64,000 bases of DNA from Planctomycetota bacterium. Its GTDB lineage: Bacteria; Planctomycetota; Planctomycetia; Gemmatales; Gemmataceae. Positions 1-8,768 of the stretch are shown piece by piece. The stretch's first letter is position 1. The number at the start of each line of letters is the position of its first letter. The notes beneath the pieces are model-generated. The model saw only the letters and a program-made list of their open reading frames with translations. It had not been told where the DNA came from and did no database searches. The stretch lies in assembly GCA_021781415.1 (NCBI GenBank), contig JAJXWW010000114.1, positions 1 to 64,000 of the forward strand, read 5' to 3'. The translations under genes were made by a program, and so were the position numbers.

Positions 1-493
1 TGGCGGCGAGAAACGGATTGAAACCGAGTCCGACCATGATCGCTCCGCAGATCGCCACCGGAGTGCCTCCGCCGGCCGCTCCTTCGAGAAACGCACCGAA
101 GGCGAAGGCGATGAGAATGGCTTGAATGCGCGCATCGCCGGACAGTCCGGCCACGGAGCGGCGCACCAGATCGAACTTTCCGGTGAGGACGGTGACGTTG
201 TACAGCAGCATGGCGTTGAAAATGGTCCATCCGACGGGCAGCAAACCAAACATCGCCCCATCGACGAAGGCCATCGTCGCCATGCCTACGGGCATTCCAT
301 AGACGAGAATGGCGACGAGGAGCGCGGTGAGCGCGGCCATCGCTCCGGCTTTGGGTGCATACCACCGTCGCGGCACCAACAGCCAAAATAAGACGACGAC
401 TGGGACGGCGGCGCAGAGAATCGAGATGAGATTGGAAGCGGAGATTTTACCGGCCAACGGGTCGAGATGCTGCTGATAGACGGCCCAAAGCAT
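1..493 (-). CDS. lldP: L-lactate permease family transporter, N-terminal part (runs off left edge)
   Basis: The minus strand is open from an ATG at 493-491 to the window edge, about 164 codons without a stop. The reading has a hydrophobic helix at residues 22-41 and further hydrophobic stretches around residues 50-105. The stretch FGAFLEGAAGGGTPVAI near residues 137-153 closely matches the signature of the LctP/LldP lactate permease family, where FGAFLEGAAGFGTPVAI is usual. These are inner-membrane proteins that import lactate or glycolate with protons. Family members have about 500-560 residues, so roughly two thirds of the gene lies outside the window. No ribosome binding site is obvious upstream. 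The family call is firm; the exact substrate is inferred. Confidence 0.85.
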   Translation of the reverse strand, partial: MLWAVYQQHLDPLAGKISASNLISILCAAVPVVVLFWLLVPRRWYAPKAGAMAALTALLVAILVYGMPVGMATMAFVDGAMFGLLPVGWTIFNAMLLYNVTVLTGKFDLVRRSVAGLSGDARIQAILIAFAFGAFLEGAAGGGTPVAICGAIMVGLGFNPFLAA

Positions 494-826
494 GGAGAGA
501 TCCTTTTCGGTGCGAGCGCGGGATGTTGCCCGATTCTATCGCAGATGAGCGGCAATGCAAGTCGAGGAATCCACGTTTCGCCGCTCCGTGGCACGAGAGA
601 CGGGACGCGGAGCGTCCAGACGTATGTTTCCACGCGGAGCGTGGGAACGAGAAATCGAGAAAAAGCCGAAATCACGAGAAGACTTGCAGATCCTCGGTTC
701 TCCGAGTAAAGTCATAATACCTACCGGGGGCTGCGTTGCTTGCGGCTCCCAACGCCGAGGGGGCATTTGTCTTTTCGGCACTCACCCGCCTCAGCGGTTG
801 CACACCGACGACACCGGGGTATTGCG
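494..826. other. intergenic region between divergent genes, with short palindromes
   Basis: About 330 bases separate the divergent lactate permease and PSCyt genes, so promoters for both should lie here, although I could not pick a convincing -35/-10 pair. The stretch 598-651 holds two short palindromes centred on the sequence CGCGGAGCG. The second (624-651) is nearly the same as the element at 33871-33897. No coding frame here looks real. Confidence 0.5.
624..651. repeat. short palindrome with CACGCGGAGCGTG core
   Basis: GTTTCCACGCGG pairs with the following GCGTGGGAAC to form an imperfect hairpin. A near copy with the same core lies at 33871-33897, just upstream of an SDR gene. This indicates a dispersed palindromic family and not a site specific to one gene. 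Confidence 0.6.
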
Positions 827-3115
827 ATGCGAGCGCTTCCTCTTCTTATCGTAGCCGTACTGTACGGTCCAACTTCTCTGTTCGCGGCCTTGCCGAGTCC
901 GGCGGAACAGGATTTCTTCGAGAAAAAGGTTCGACCCGTCCTCGTCGAACATTGTTACAAGTGTCACGGAAACGGGAAGACGAAGGGCGGACTGAGCCTG
1001 ACATCCCGCGAGGCACTTCTCAAGGGCGGCGATTCTGGACCGGTTCTCGTGCCCGGCGATACCGCTAAGAGTCTCTTGTTGCAAGCACTTCGCCACGAAG
1101 GTGAGACGAAGATGCCGCCCAAGGGGAAATTGTCGGAGCGAGTCGTCGCCGATCTCAGCGAGTGGGTGAAGCGCGGCGCGGCTTGGCCGGCAGCTCCGGC
1201 GGGAAGCGACGCCATCCGAACGGGAGCCGCGAGCATCGGTCCCGCCGAACGCGCCTTCTGGTCGTTTCAACCGATTGCCAATCCGCAGCCGCCGACGGTG
1301 AAGGATCGAGCCTGGCCCATCCAACCGCTCGACCGATTCGTCCTGGCAAAGCTCGAAGAACGCGGGCTGCATCCGGTGCGATCCGCCGAGAAACACGCAC
1401 TCCTGCGCCGCATCACCTTCGATTTGACGGGATTGCCGCCGACACCGGAGGAGATCGCCGCGTTTCTGAAAGACGAAGCGCCGAACGCCTACGAGAAAGT
1501 TGTGGAGCGATTGTTGTCGAGTCCGCACTACGGCGAACGCTGGGGGCGGCATTGGCTCGACGTGGCCCGCTACGGCGAAGATCAAGCCCATACGTTTCAG
1601 GCGCGCGTTTTTCCCAACGGCTATCGATACCGCGATTGGGTGGTCAAGGCGTTCAACGACGACATGCCCTTCCATCGTTTCATCGTCGAACAGATCGCCG
1701 GAGATATGCTGACGGACGGCGACCCGGAAGCGCATCGGGCCGCGCTCGGTTTCTTTGCCCTGGGACCGCACTACTACGGCGACAGCGCGGCACGCAAGTT
1801 TGTCGAGGCGACGGAACTCGACGACCGCATCGATACGCTGACGCGCGGTTTCCTCGGACTGACCGTCTCCTGCGCTCGCTGTCACGATCACAAGTTCGAC
1901 CCCATCGCCCAGAGCGATTATTACTCGTTGGCGGGCATTTTCCACAGTACCAAGTACGAAGAAAAGCCGATGGGGCCGCCGGAAACGATCGCGCGCTATA
2001 ACCAGGCCCAAAAGGAGATGAAGGCGTGCGAAGCGAAGATCAAGGAGTTTCTCAAATCGGAAGGCAAGGGACAGGGCGAGAAGAAACTGAACGACGAGGC
2101 CAAGAAGAAGTTGGCGAACATGCGGCGCGAGTTGGAGCAGGTCAAGAAAGCCGCTCCGCCCCCGCCTCCCGTGGTGCATACCTTGAGCGAGGGATCGGCC
2201 GCCAACATGAAAGTTTACCTGCGCGGCAACCCCGATAAAGAAGGTGAAGTCGCCCCACGCCGCTTCTTGCGCATCCTGGCCGGAGACAATCCCCCTCCGT
2301 TCAAGCAGGGTAGCGGACGTCTTGAGTTGGCCAACGCCATCGCCGATCCGAAAAATCCGCTCACGGCGCGCGTCTTCGTCAATCGTGTCTGGCAGTATCA
2401 TTTCGGACGAGGCATCGTGGCCACGCCCAGCAATTTCGGCAAGCTCGGCGAACGTCCCACGCATCCGGAACTACTCGATCATTTGGCGTCGCGCTTCCTC
2501 GCTTCCGGCTGGTCGATCAAGGCACTGCACCGCGAGATTCTGTTGTCGGCCACCTATCGCACGAGTTGTGCGGACGACGAACGCAACGCCGCCGTCGATC
2601 CGGACAATCGACTGTTGTGGCGCATGAATCGGCAACGGCTCGACGTGGAAGCCTGGCGCGACGCACTGTTGGCCGCTTCCGGAGAACTGGATGGGACCAT
2701 CGGCGGAGCGCCGGCAGACCTGGGTAACATCGGCAACAAACGTCGTACCCTCTACGGAAAAATAAGCCGGCACAATCTCGATGGCTTGCTGCGTCTGTTC
2801 GACTTCCCCGATCCGAACATCACCAGCGCCGCCCGTCCCGTGACCATTGTGCCGCTGCAACAGCTGTTCGTTCTCAACAGCGAATTCATGATCGCCCGCG
2901 CCCGCAGCTTATCCGCGAAGCTGGCCGGCGAAGAGAAGGACGACGCCGCTCGGATTCGCAAGGCATTCCTGCGCGTCTTCGGTCGATCCGCCAGCGATCG
3001 AGAAGTACAGATGGGATTGGCGTTCTTCCAGAGCGGAGAGAAAGCCGCGCTCAGCCGTTGGGAGCAATACGCTCAAGTGTTGCTGAGCGCGAACGAGTTT
3101 GCTTTTGTCGATTGA
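827..3115 (+). CDS. PSCyt1-DUF1549-DUF1553 planctomycete cytochrome protein
   Basis: The product has 762 residues. The start at 827 gives an immediate signal peptide (residues 1-20), unlike an upstream in-frame ATG at 740 that adds a charged leader. A haem-binding CYKCH motif is at residues 43-47 and a possible axial Met lies in MPPKGKLS near residue 96, as in the PSCyt1 domain. DUF1549 (PSCyt2) follows at about 160-355 and ends in CARCH at 349-353. A Lys/Glu-rich, probably coiled segment lies at about 380-445, then DUF1553 (PSD1) to the end. Such proteins are exported and are expanded in planctomycetes. Their role is unproven; links to polysaccharide or sulfatide breakdown are suggested only by gene neighbourhood. 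It lies just upstream of a DUF1501 gene, the usual partner. Confidence 0.93.
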   Translation: MRALPLLIVAVLYGPTSLFAALPSPAEQDFFEKKVRPVLVEHCYKCHGNGKTKGGLSLTSREALLKGGDSGPVLVPGDTAKSLLLQALRHEGETKMPPKGKLSERVVADLSEWVKRGAAWPAAPAGSDAIRTGAASIGPAERAFWSFQPIANPQPPTVKDRAWPIQPLDRFVLAKLEERGLHPVRSAEKHALLRRITFDLTGLPPTPEEIAAFLKDEAPNAYEKVVERLLSSPHYGERWGRHWLDVARYGEDQAHTFQARVFPNGYRYRDWVVKAFNDDMPFHRFIVEQIAGDMLTDGDPEAHRAALGFFALGPHYYGDSAARKFVEATELDDRIDTLTRGFLGLTVSCARCHDHKFDPIAQSDYYSLAGIFHSTKYEEKPMGPPETIARYNQAQKEMKACEAKIKEFLKSEGKGQGEKKLNDEAKKKLANMRRELEQVKKAAPPPPPVVHTLSEGSAANMKVYLRGNPDKEGEVAPRRFLRILAGDNPPPFKQGSGRLELANAIADPKNPLTARVFVNRVWQYHFGRGIVATPSNFGKLGERPTHPELLDHLASRFLASGWSIKALHREILLSATYRTSCADDERNAAVDPDNRLLWRMNRQRLDVEAWRDALLAASGELDGTIGGAPADLGNIGNKRRTLYGKISRHNLDGLLRLFDFPDPNITSAARPVTIVPLQQLFVLNSEFMIARARSLSAKLAGEEKDDAARIRKAFLRVFGRSASDREVQMGLAFFQSGEKAALSRWEQYAQVLLSANEFAFVD

Positions 3116-3124
3116 GCGCGAGTT

Positions 3125-3183
3125 CATCAGCTCGTAGTGCCAGCGACGGGCGCAGCGCCCGTCGCTGGCGCTACGAGCTGATG
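3125..3183. repeat. long perfect-type palindrome after PSCyt gene
   Basis: A 59-base inverted repeat starts ten bases after the PSCyt stop codon. The left arm begins CATCAGCTCGTAGTGCCAGC and the right arm ends GGCGCTACGAGCTGATG, pairing over about 29 bases with almost no loop. There is no T-run, so it is not a textbook terminator. It resembles the other dispersed GC-rich palindromes of this window but has its own sequence. Confidence 0.85.
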
Positions 3184-3219
3184 ATAGTTCATTAACTTGC
3201 ATTAACGGAGCGTCAACCC

Positions 3220-4605
3220 ATGTTCGCATCTCCAACTTTTGCGATGTCCCGCCGACAAATGCTGTGCAGTCTCGGCAACGGTTTCGGTGCCTTGGGATTG
3301 GCGAGCATGCTTGCTTCGACTTCGCAAGCGGCGGCCTCGAGTAATCCGTTGTCGCCGAAAGCGCCGCACTATCCGCCCCGCGCCAAGCGCGTCATTTTCC
3401 TCTTTATGAACGGCGGTCCCTCGCAAGTCGATACCTTCGATCCCAAGCCGGCGCTGGCGAAATACACCGGCCAATCGAAGGACGGTACGACGCGCGAGAA
3501 GGCGGCGGGCAAGCTGCTGCCGTCCCCGTTCAAGTTTCAGAAGTACGGCCAAAGCGGCATCGAAGTCAGCGAATTGTATCCGCATGTCGCCCGCTGCATC
3601 GACGATATTTGCGTCATCCGATCGATGCACACCAACACGCCCAATCACGAACCATCGCTGTTGATGATGAACTCCGGCGAGACGCAACCGACACGGCCCA
3701 GCATGGGATCGTGGCTCAGCTACGGACTTGGTTCGGAGAATCAAAATCTGCCCGGCTATGTCGTCCTTTGTCCAGGCAAGCCCGTCGTCGGCCCACAGCT
3801 GTGGAGCAACAGTTTCTTGCCCGGCATCTATCAGGGCACGCACATCAATAACTCGCGCCTCGATCCGAAAAGCGTCATCGAACACGTCGCCAATCGCCAT
3901 CTCCCGCGCGACGCCCAACGTCGCCAACTCGATCTTTTGCAGCAGATGAACGCCGCCCACCTGCAAGAGCGAGGCCACGACGATCGACTCGAAGCCCGCA
4001 TCGCCTCGCTGGAGATGGCCTTCCGTATGCAGACCGAAGCGCAAGAGGCATTCGATCTGACGCGCGAGACAACGGGAACGCGACAGCGCTATGGCGAAGG
4101 ACAATTCGCGAACGCCTGCCTCATCGCCCGCCGTCTGGCCGAGCGCGGCGTGCGCATGACGCAGATCTACTACGGCAACGGCCAACCGTGGGACGATCAC
4201 GGCGACATCCTCAATCATCGCGACCACGCCAAACAATCCGACCAACCGATTGCCGCACTCTTACACGATCTCAAAAGTCGTGGATTGTTCGACGAGACGC
4301 TCGTAATCTGGGGCGGCGAGTTTGGCCGCACTCCGGCCTCGCAGGGAAGCAAGGGACGCGATCACAACAGCAAAGGCTTTACGATGTGGCTGGCCGGTGG
4401 CGGCGTCAAGGGCGGCCACATCCACGGCGCGACCGACGAGTTCGGCGGCACCGCCGTCGAGAAGCGCGTTCACGTTCACGATCTCCATGCGACCATCTTG
4501 CATCTCCTCGGCATCGACCACGAACGCCTGACTTTCCGCTACAGCGGCCGCGATTTCCGGCTGACCGACGTTCACGGCGAAGTCGTGAGCGACATTTTGG
4601 CGTAG
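3220..4605 (+). CDS. DUF1501 domain protein with Tat-type signal
   Basis: The product has 461 residues. The N-terminus contains SRRQMLCSLGNGFGALGLA (residues 10-28), a twin-arginine export signal. If translation began at the Met at 3244 the signal would sit at the very N-terminus. The mature part has FLFMNGGPSQVDTFDPKP near residue 62, typical of DUF1501, a sulfatase/alkaline-phosphatase-like fold. Conserved features near the end include GGEFGRTP, GRDHNSKGF and a GGVKGG loop. It follows the PSCyt/DUF1549/DUF1553 gene by about 100 bases on the same strand. This is the standard planctomycete pairing and suggests the two exported products act together. The substrate is unknown. Confidence 0.93.
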   Translation: MFASPTFAMSRRQMLCSLGNGFGALGLASMLASTSQAAASSNPLSPKAPHYPPRAKRVIFLFMNGGPSQVDTFDPKPALAKYTGQSKDGTTREKAAGKLLPSPFKFQKYGQSGIEVSELYPHVARCIDDICVIRSMHTNTPNHEPSLLMMNSGETQPTRPSMGSWLSYGLGSENQNLPGYVVLCPGKPVVGPQLWSNSFLPGIYQGTHINNSRLDPKSVIEHVANRHLPRDAQRRQLDLLQQMNAAHLQERGHDDRLEARIASLEMAFRMQTEAQEAFDLTRETTGTRQRYGEGQFANACLIARRLAERGVRMTQIYYGNGQPWDDHGDILNHRDHAKQSDQPIAALLHDLKSRGLFDETLVIWGGEFGRTPASQGSKGRDHNSKGFTMWLAGGGVKGGHIHGATDEFGGTAVEKRVHVHDLHATILHLLGIDHERLTFRYSGRDFRLTDVHGEVVSDILA

Positions 4606-4661
4606 GATGATTCCTGGCATCCATCCTCACTCATCCGGATTGTGTCGAAGGAAAGGCAACC

Positions 4662-4916
4662 ATGATAGCTCCCCAGGATCTGGAATCGGAATTGAACAAG
4701 GAACCGTTTCAGCCGTTCCGCATCGTCACAACCGACGGAAAGACCTACGACATCACAGTGAGAGACCGCCCGCTCCTTTGGATCGGCAAGCGCGTCGTTC
4801 TCATCGGACTGCGCGTTCCCGAAACCGATCCCTACTTCGATCGTTACGAGGTCGTATCGTTGGTGCATATTATTCGCCTGGAACCGATACCGGTTCCCCA
4901 ACAGCAGACGGTGTGA
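4662..4916 (+). CDS. small hypothetical protein (84 aa)
   Basis: An 84-residue reading frame preceded by GAAGGAAAGG about seven bases before the ATG. The product begins MIAPQDLESELNKEPFQPF and has a beta-rich pattern with alternating charged and hydrophobic residues. I see no signal peptide, membrane segment or known motif. The phrase EPFQPFRIVTTDGKTYDI resembles small planctomycete proteins of unknown function that I recall only vaguely. It lies 56 bases after the DUF1501 gene on the same strand, so it may share that transcript. Confidence 0.65.
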   Translation: MIAPQDLESELNKEPFQPFRIVTTDGKTYDITVRDRPLLWIGKRVVLIGLRVPETDPYFDRYEVVSLVHIIRLEPIPVPQQQTV

Positions 4917-5065
4917 ACGATTTCCGACTCCGGCCGAAACGCTCGACGCGCTTCCACACGGCTGGCAGCTTCCTGGGTAGTTCGAGGAAGTCGGGGTATC
5001 TCTCGAATCGTTGCGCAGTCGCTTGCTTCGTTGACATTCTCCTCGTTCCCAATCGTTCGTCACCC

Positions 5066-5470
5066 TTACAGAATCTCGACTGCAATGTCGATGCAGTGCC
5101 GCAGCTGCGCATCGTTGGTTAGGAAAAGCCCACAACCTTGAACAATGGCGGCGGCAAGGTGTAGACAGTCGGGAACGGCGAACCGGAAGTTGGAGACGGC
5201 CCGTAAGTGCGCCGCCCTTTCGCACACCGCCGCGGTCAGCGGCAATATACGAATATCGGGATCGTTGAAGAATGCCTGAAAGTCCGCAATTGAGGAAGCA
5301 TCTCCCTTAAACAAGGGGCCAGCCAGGCATTCGGTTCGGGCAAGGTCCGTAATGGCGAGCGAGTGGCCTGCGCTTCGGAGCGTGGCCAGCCGAGCCGCGA
5401 GTCTTGGTCCCCATCGGGGGTTCCTTTCGACGAGGTAGATGACGCAATTGGCATCGAGGCACACGATCAT
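5066..5470 (-). CDS. vapC: PIN-domain toxin, VapC-like
   Basis: A 134-residue PIN domain. The predicted metal-binding acidic residues are present in the usual spacing: Asp6 (VCLDANCVIY), Glu47 (ARTECL), Asp101 (VPDCLH) and Asp120 (TNDAQL). VapC-type PIN proteins are RNases that cut tRNA or rRNA when freed from an antitoxin. The start codon overlaps the stop of the upstream 105-residue gene by four bases (5467-5470). That is the usual translational coupling of a toxin-antitoxin pair. The targets are unknown. Confidence 0.88.
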   Translation of the reverse strand: MIVCLDANCVIYLVERNPRWGPRLAARLATLRSAGHSLAITDLARTECLAGPLFKGDASSIADFQAFFNDPDIRILPLTAAVCERAAHLRAVSNFRFAVPDCLHLAAAIVQGCGLFLTNDAQLRHCIDIAVEIL

Positions 5471-5784
5471 TCGCCGCCCTCCCGAGCGGTGCGAATAGAC
5501 TCTGCTTCAGCGCGCGTCCGTTCGATGCGCCGCATCCGTTCGTCCCATTCTTCGCGCACCTGCCGGCGTTCCGCTTCGACTTCTTCCACGCTGCGCGGTA
5601 CGAAGCCGCGTGCTTTTTGCCCTTCCCAGATCGTCCGCATCCGTTGCCAAAACGGATCCTCCAACGGCAAATCGGGGAGAGGCTCGAGCATTACTTGCAC
5701 CCGGCCCGGTGCCAGTTCGGGCTTCCGATCGAGTTCCAACGTCCCATCGAGCTTGAGCGTGCCTCCCACAAAAATAGCACTCAT
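5467..5784 (-). CDS. probable antitoxin partner of the PIN-domain toxin
   Basis: A 105-residue protein. The N-terminal 35 residues form a short beta-rich segment (MSAIFVGGTLKLDGTLELD), and residues 65-105 are strongly charged and helical (EEVEAERRQVREEWDERMRR). It lies directly upstream of the PIN toxin and overlaps it by four bases. The ATG is preceded by AAAGGAGGAGCGAT, a very strong ribosome binding site. No standard AbrB, RHH or Phd motif is evident, so the antitoxin role is inferred from position and coupling. Confidence 0.7.
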   Translation of the reverse strand: MSAIFVGGTLKLDGTLELDRKPELAPGRVQVMLEPLPDLPLEDPFWQRMRTIWEGQKARGFVPRSVEEVEAERRQVREEWDERMRRIERTRAEAESIRTAREGGE

Positions 5785-5848
5785 ATCGCTCCTCCTTTCC
5801 TCATGTCTTGGCTCATTCTACTTCGTTAGCCGGCTGAATGCGAGCGAG

Positions 5849-6355
5849 TCAATCCACCAGTCGAGATTCTCGCAAGCGATGTTCGACCAGGAAGTCGTGG
5901 ATGGCTCGACGGTCGCGCTCTTCGGGAAGGCGCGATTCCCGATAGGCTCGATCCAACAGAGCCTCCAATTCGTGCAGCCTCGCCGGCGGCAAGTATATGC
6001 CGCGCAGGTCGTCGTCCGAATCCTCCGTGGCCAGCCCAAAGGCGCGGGAGCCGATGCGACAACGGTAGATAATCCAGGGACGTAAATCTTCGTTCGTAAG
6101 GACGAGTTGGTCCTCGACCTCCTTGCGACGGACGGTCAACTCGCGGAATTGCGCCTCGACGGACTGTCCATCGGCGAAGCGCAGGGTATAGGCATAGCGA
6201 TTATCGGGCGGACTTTGCTCGACAACGGCCACGCTGCCTCGCTGGCGAACCGTGCCGTCGGACAGCGGTTTATCCACGGTGAGTATGACCTGCGTGCCGG
6301 ACGGAATGATGAAGGTCGGCAACAGATGCCGGAACGAATGCTCTCGCAGGGCCAT
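5849..6355 (-). pseudogene. nucleotidyltransferase-like gene with an apparent internal deletion
   Basis: A start at 6355 is favoured because GGGAGAAACGACCG precedes the ATG. The 168-residue product has a beta-rich N-terminal part, then IYRCRIGSRAFGLATEDSDD, the GS-x-D-x-D start of a predicted nucleotidyltransferase. It then reads PPARLHELEALLDRAYRESR LPEE and stops. As I recall the family, about 150-200 residues lie between the PPARLH block and the C-terminal LPE block, including the third acidic residue. Here the two blocks are joined directly. I infer a clean in-frame deletion that leaves an inactive remnant. A naturally short family member is the alternative. Confidence 0.6.
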
Positions 6356-6709
6356 CGGTCGTTTCTCCCGTAAACGGTGTCCGCCTTTCATCTTGGCACG
6401 AGAGAGACCCAGCCGACAATGGGAATGTTCGCGGCCCGGTGTACGAATCATTCAGGCAATCGCACGAAGAAACCTACTCCGAACCTTCACTTCCTTTGCC
6501 TCTGGTCTACATCGTTGCTTCACACTCGGTTCTTAGCATCTCTTTGTACTCGCGGTGAGTACGTTCGACGAAAAGGTATGTGGCGTTCAGAGCGTGCCTG
6601 GCGAGTCGGATCGGTTGTAACTTCCAAAATCGAAGGAATGATTTCTCGCTTACTGGATCGGGCATTGACTGTGTCGGTATCGCAACGATTGACGCTTTTC
6701 GAGGAGATC
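6356..6709. other. intergenic region between divergent genes
   Basis: About 350 bases separate the nucleotidyltransferase remnant and the TPR-OB protein gene. A frame on the plus strand stays open from 6377 into the TPR gene. Its translation is Cys/His/Arg-rich with no recognisable pattern, and it lacks a good ribosome binding site, so I treat it as non-coding. It must hold the promoters of both genes; I found no clear pair. Confidence 0.45.
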
Positions 6710-8713
6710 ATGGAAGCATCGAACACCCAAGGCAATGCGTCCTTGCCTTCGGCTGCGTCTGCTTCTGGAGAAGGCGAGGCATCGGCCGAGCCGTTGAAAC
6801 TCCAAGTCGAAGTGGCGTTGCCCCGAGGGCTGACGACCGAATTGGCAGCGTGGCGGAAGACTTTCGAGCGCTTCGCCGATGTCATGGAGCGTTGGCTGGA
6901 AAGCTCGCTGGCTCATCCCGGATTGCCCGCCCCGCCGATGCCTCCCGTGCCCTGGGCGCTTGCGGCGGCGCGCCCGCCGGAATCGTTCCTCTCCCTTCTC
7001 GCGCCGGAGAAGCCAGCGCCTCTTACCGCGCCGGACTCGCCGCCGACTCTACCTCTCGCTCGAGTCGAAGCGCTACCGTCTCCCGCCGACTTGGCCGCGC
7101 AGCCGATTCTTCCCGACGAAATGGCCCCGATCCTCGTCGAGGATGCCCGGCCGGCCCCAGTCACCGCTAGCCCCAAAGAAGTGACTCCAAGTGCCCCGGC
7201 CCCAGCGCCGGAGGCTCGCCTGGAACCGCCGCCCGTCGATGTTGTCCAACCGCCCGTCAAAGATCTCGTCGCCACTGCCGAGGAGGCTGCGACCCTAGCG
7301 CTTCGCGGTGAACGCCATCGCACCGCGGGGCACAAGGAAAAAGCCTTGGAGTTCTTCCGCGATGCGTTGGCTCTCGATTCCGAATGCACGCAAGCTTATC
7401 TGGGACGAGCCAGCATTTACATCGAACAAGGGCGCTTGAACGAAGCGCTGCTCGATTGCAACGCAGCGTTGCGGATCGAGCCGGAACGAGCGGTGTTGTA
7501 CGTCTTGCGCGGTCTGGTCTACATGCGGATGGGTAATCCGAAGCGCGCGCTCGACGAGGCCAACGATGCCATTCGCTTCGATCCACAATTGCCCAGCGCC
7601 TATATGCTGCGAGGCACGGCTCGGTTCAAGACGGGCGCGCTGGGCGAGGCGCTCTCCGACGTGAGGCAAGCGATTCGCCTGCGCCCCAACGATGCCAAGT
7701 TTCACGCGGAGTTGGCGCGCTTGTTGTCCCATTCGGGACAGCACGAACAGGCGGCGCGAACCTTCGCCAAGGTGTTGAAGTTGTCGCCCAACTTCCACGA
7801 GGCGCGGTTGCAGCTGGGCGTGGCGTTGCGGCAGTCCGGAGAGCCGTCCGAAGCCGAAGCCGAGCTTTCGGAGTATTTGCGCCATTGTCCGCGCAGCGCC
7901 GCGGGTCACTATCAGCGCGGCCTTTGTCGGTTGGCCACGAAGAACTATGCCCAGGCCACGACCGATTTCGATAAGGCCATCGCGTTGAATCCCGACGACA
8001 AGGCGTTCTCTGCGGCCAAACAAAAGGCGCTGGACGCCTGGGAAGGCACGGCCAAGCAGTCGAGCCAATCCGCGACAGCCTCGACCGTGGCTTGGGCGGC
8101 GACGGCGACGAGTAATCCTCCCGTCGTGCCACCGCGTCCGTCTCCGGCCCCATCGAACCCGATGCCCACCAAACCCAAGCCCACGCCAAAGCGCTCGCAA
8201 TCTCGTCGCAGGCGCGACGACGATGAGCCGAGTCCCTGGATAAAACCCGTCAAATGGGCTTGCACGGTTGCCCTGGTCGGCGTACTCGGCTTTGGGGGCT
8301 TCCGCTTGCTGGCCAACTTCATCAACAGTCCGTCGTACCGGCCCGATACTATTCCGACCGCGTCGGCCAAGCTCAAGGCTTACGAACTAGCGCAGCGCTT
8401 TCAAGCCAACGCCGCGTCCGCCAAAACAGAATTGGCCGAACACATCCTGGAGGTGACGGGATCGGTCGGTCGAACATTCGACGATAAATCGCCTCCTGTA
8501 GTCGTGTTAAGCGTCCCTCGCTCGAACGCCACGATCACCTGCACGCTCAAAGCCGCGATGTCGTTGCACCAGCAAGGTTTGATGTCGCGCCTGGAGGGCG
8601 GCTCGCAGGTGGTCGTGGTGGGTATGTGCGAAGGACATAAGGGAAACACGGTGAATTTGAACGAATGCCAGATTGTAAAGGTGTATCGAGGCAACACGAA
8701 CGCGCCGCGCTAA
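6710..8713 (+). CDS. TPR protein with membrane anchor and C-terminal OB fold (tRNA_anti-like)
   Basis: The 667-residue start is set by GAGGAG four bases before the ATG; the frame is open further upstream but non-convincing there. Residues 1-190 are Pro/Ala-rich and low complexity. About seven TPR repeats follow at roughly 195-440 (for example AYLGRASIYIEQGRLNEALL). A Pro/Ser linker comes next, then one membrane segment near 512-535 (WACTVALVGVLGFGGFRLL). The last 110 residues have the pattern of the tRNA_anti-like OB domain (ILEVTGSVG, VVVVGMCEGHKG, LNECQIV). The lipoprotein at 17842-18654 carries the same kind of domain. It is probably an envelope scaffold protein; the ligand is unknown. Confidence 0.85.
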   Translation: MEASNTQGNASLPSAASASGEGEASAEPLKLQVEVALPRGLTTELAAWRKTFERFADVMERWLESSLAHPGLPAPPMPPVPWALAAARPPESFLSLLAPEKPAPLTAPDSPPTLPLARVEALPSPADLAAQPILPDEMAPILVEDARPAPVTASPKEVTPSAPAPAPEARLEPPPVDVVQPPVKDLVATAEEAATLALRGERHRTAGHKEKALEFFRDALALDSECTQAYLGRASIYIEQGRLNEALLDCNAALRIEPERAVLYVLRGLVYMRMGNPKRALDEANDAIRFDPQLPSAYMLRGTARFKTGALGEALSDVRQAIRLRPNDAKFHAELARLLSHSGQHEQAARTFAKVLKLSPNFHEARLQLGVALRQSGEPSEAEAELSEYLRHCPRSAAGHYQRGLCRLATKNYAQATTDFDKAIALNPDDKAFSAAKQKALDAWEGTAKQSSQSATASTVAWAATATSNPPVVPPRPSPAPSNPMPTKPKPTPKRSQSRRRRDDDEPSPWIKPVKWACTVALVGVLGFGGFRLLANFINSPSYRPDTIPTASAKLKAYELAQRFQANAASAKTELAEHILEVTGSVGRTFDDKSPPVVVLSVPRSNATITCTLKAAMSLHQQGLMSRLEGGSQVVVVGMCEGHKGNTVNLNECQIVKVYRGNTNAPR

Positions 8714-8768
8714 AGGACTCATTTATTCGTTGGTACGATCGGCTGTGACTTCGCCCGGAGGCAATGCG

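Noticed and set aside
791-2464. Long minus-strand open frame (557 codons) opposite the PSCyt gene
   Set aside because: It is the antisense shadow of a GC-rich gene; the plus-strand product has clear domains, and the minus-strand translation is rich in Arg/His/Gln without motifs.
3125-3183. Reading the palindrome as a rho-independent terminator
   Set aside because: The stem is strong but no T-run follows on either strand, so I list it as a repeat only.
4870-5037. Minus-strand frame MSTKQATAQRFERYPDFLELPR with GAGGAG close upstream
   Set aside because: Looks partly protein-like, but it overlaps the end of the 84-residue plus-strand gene, the ribosome site is too close to the ATG, and I know no homologue. 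Left out until a search supports it.
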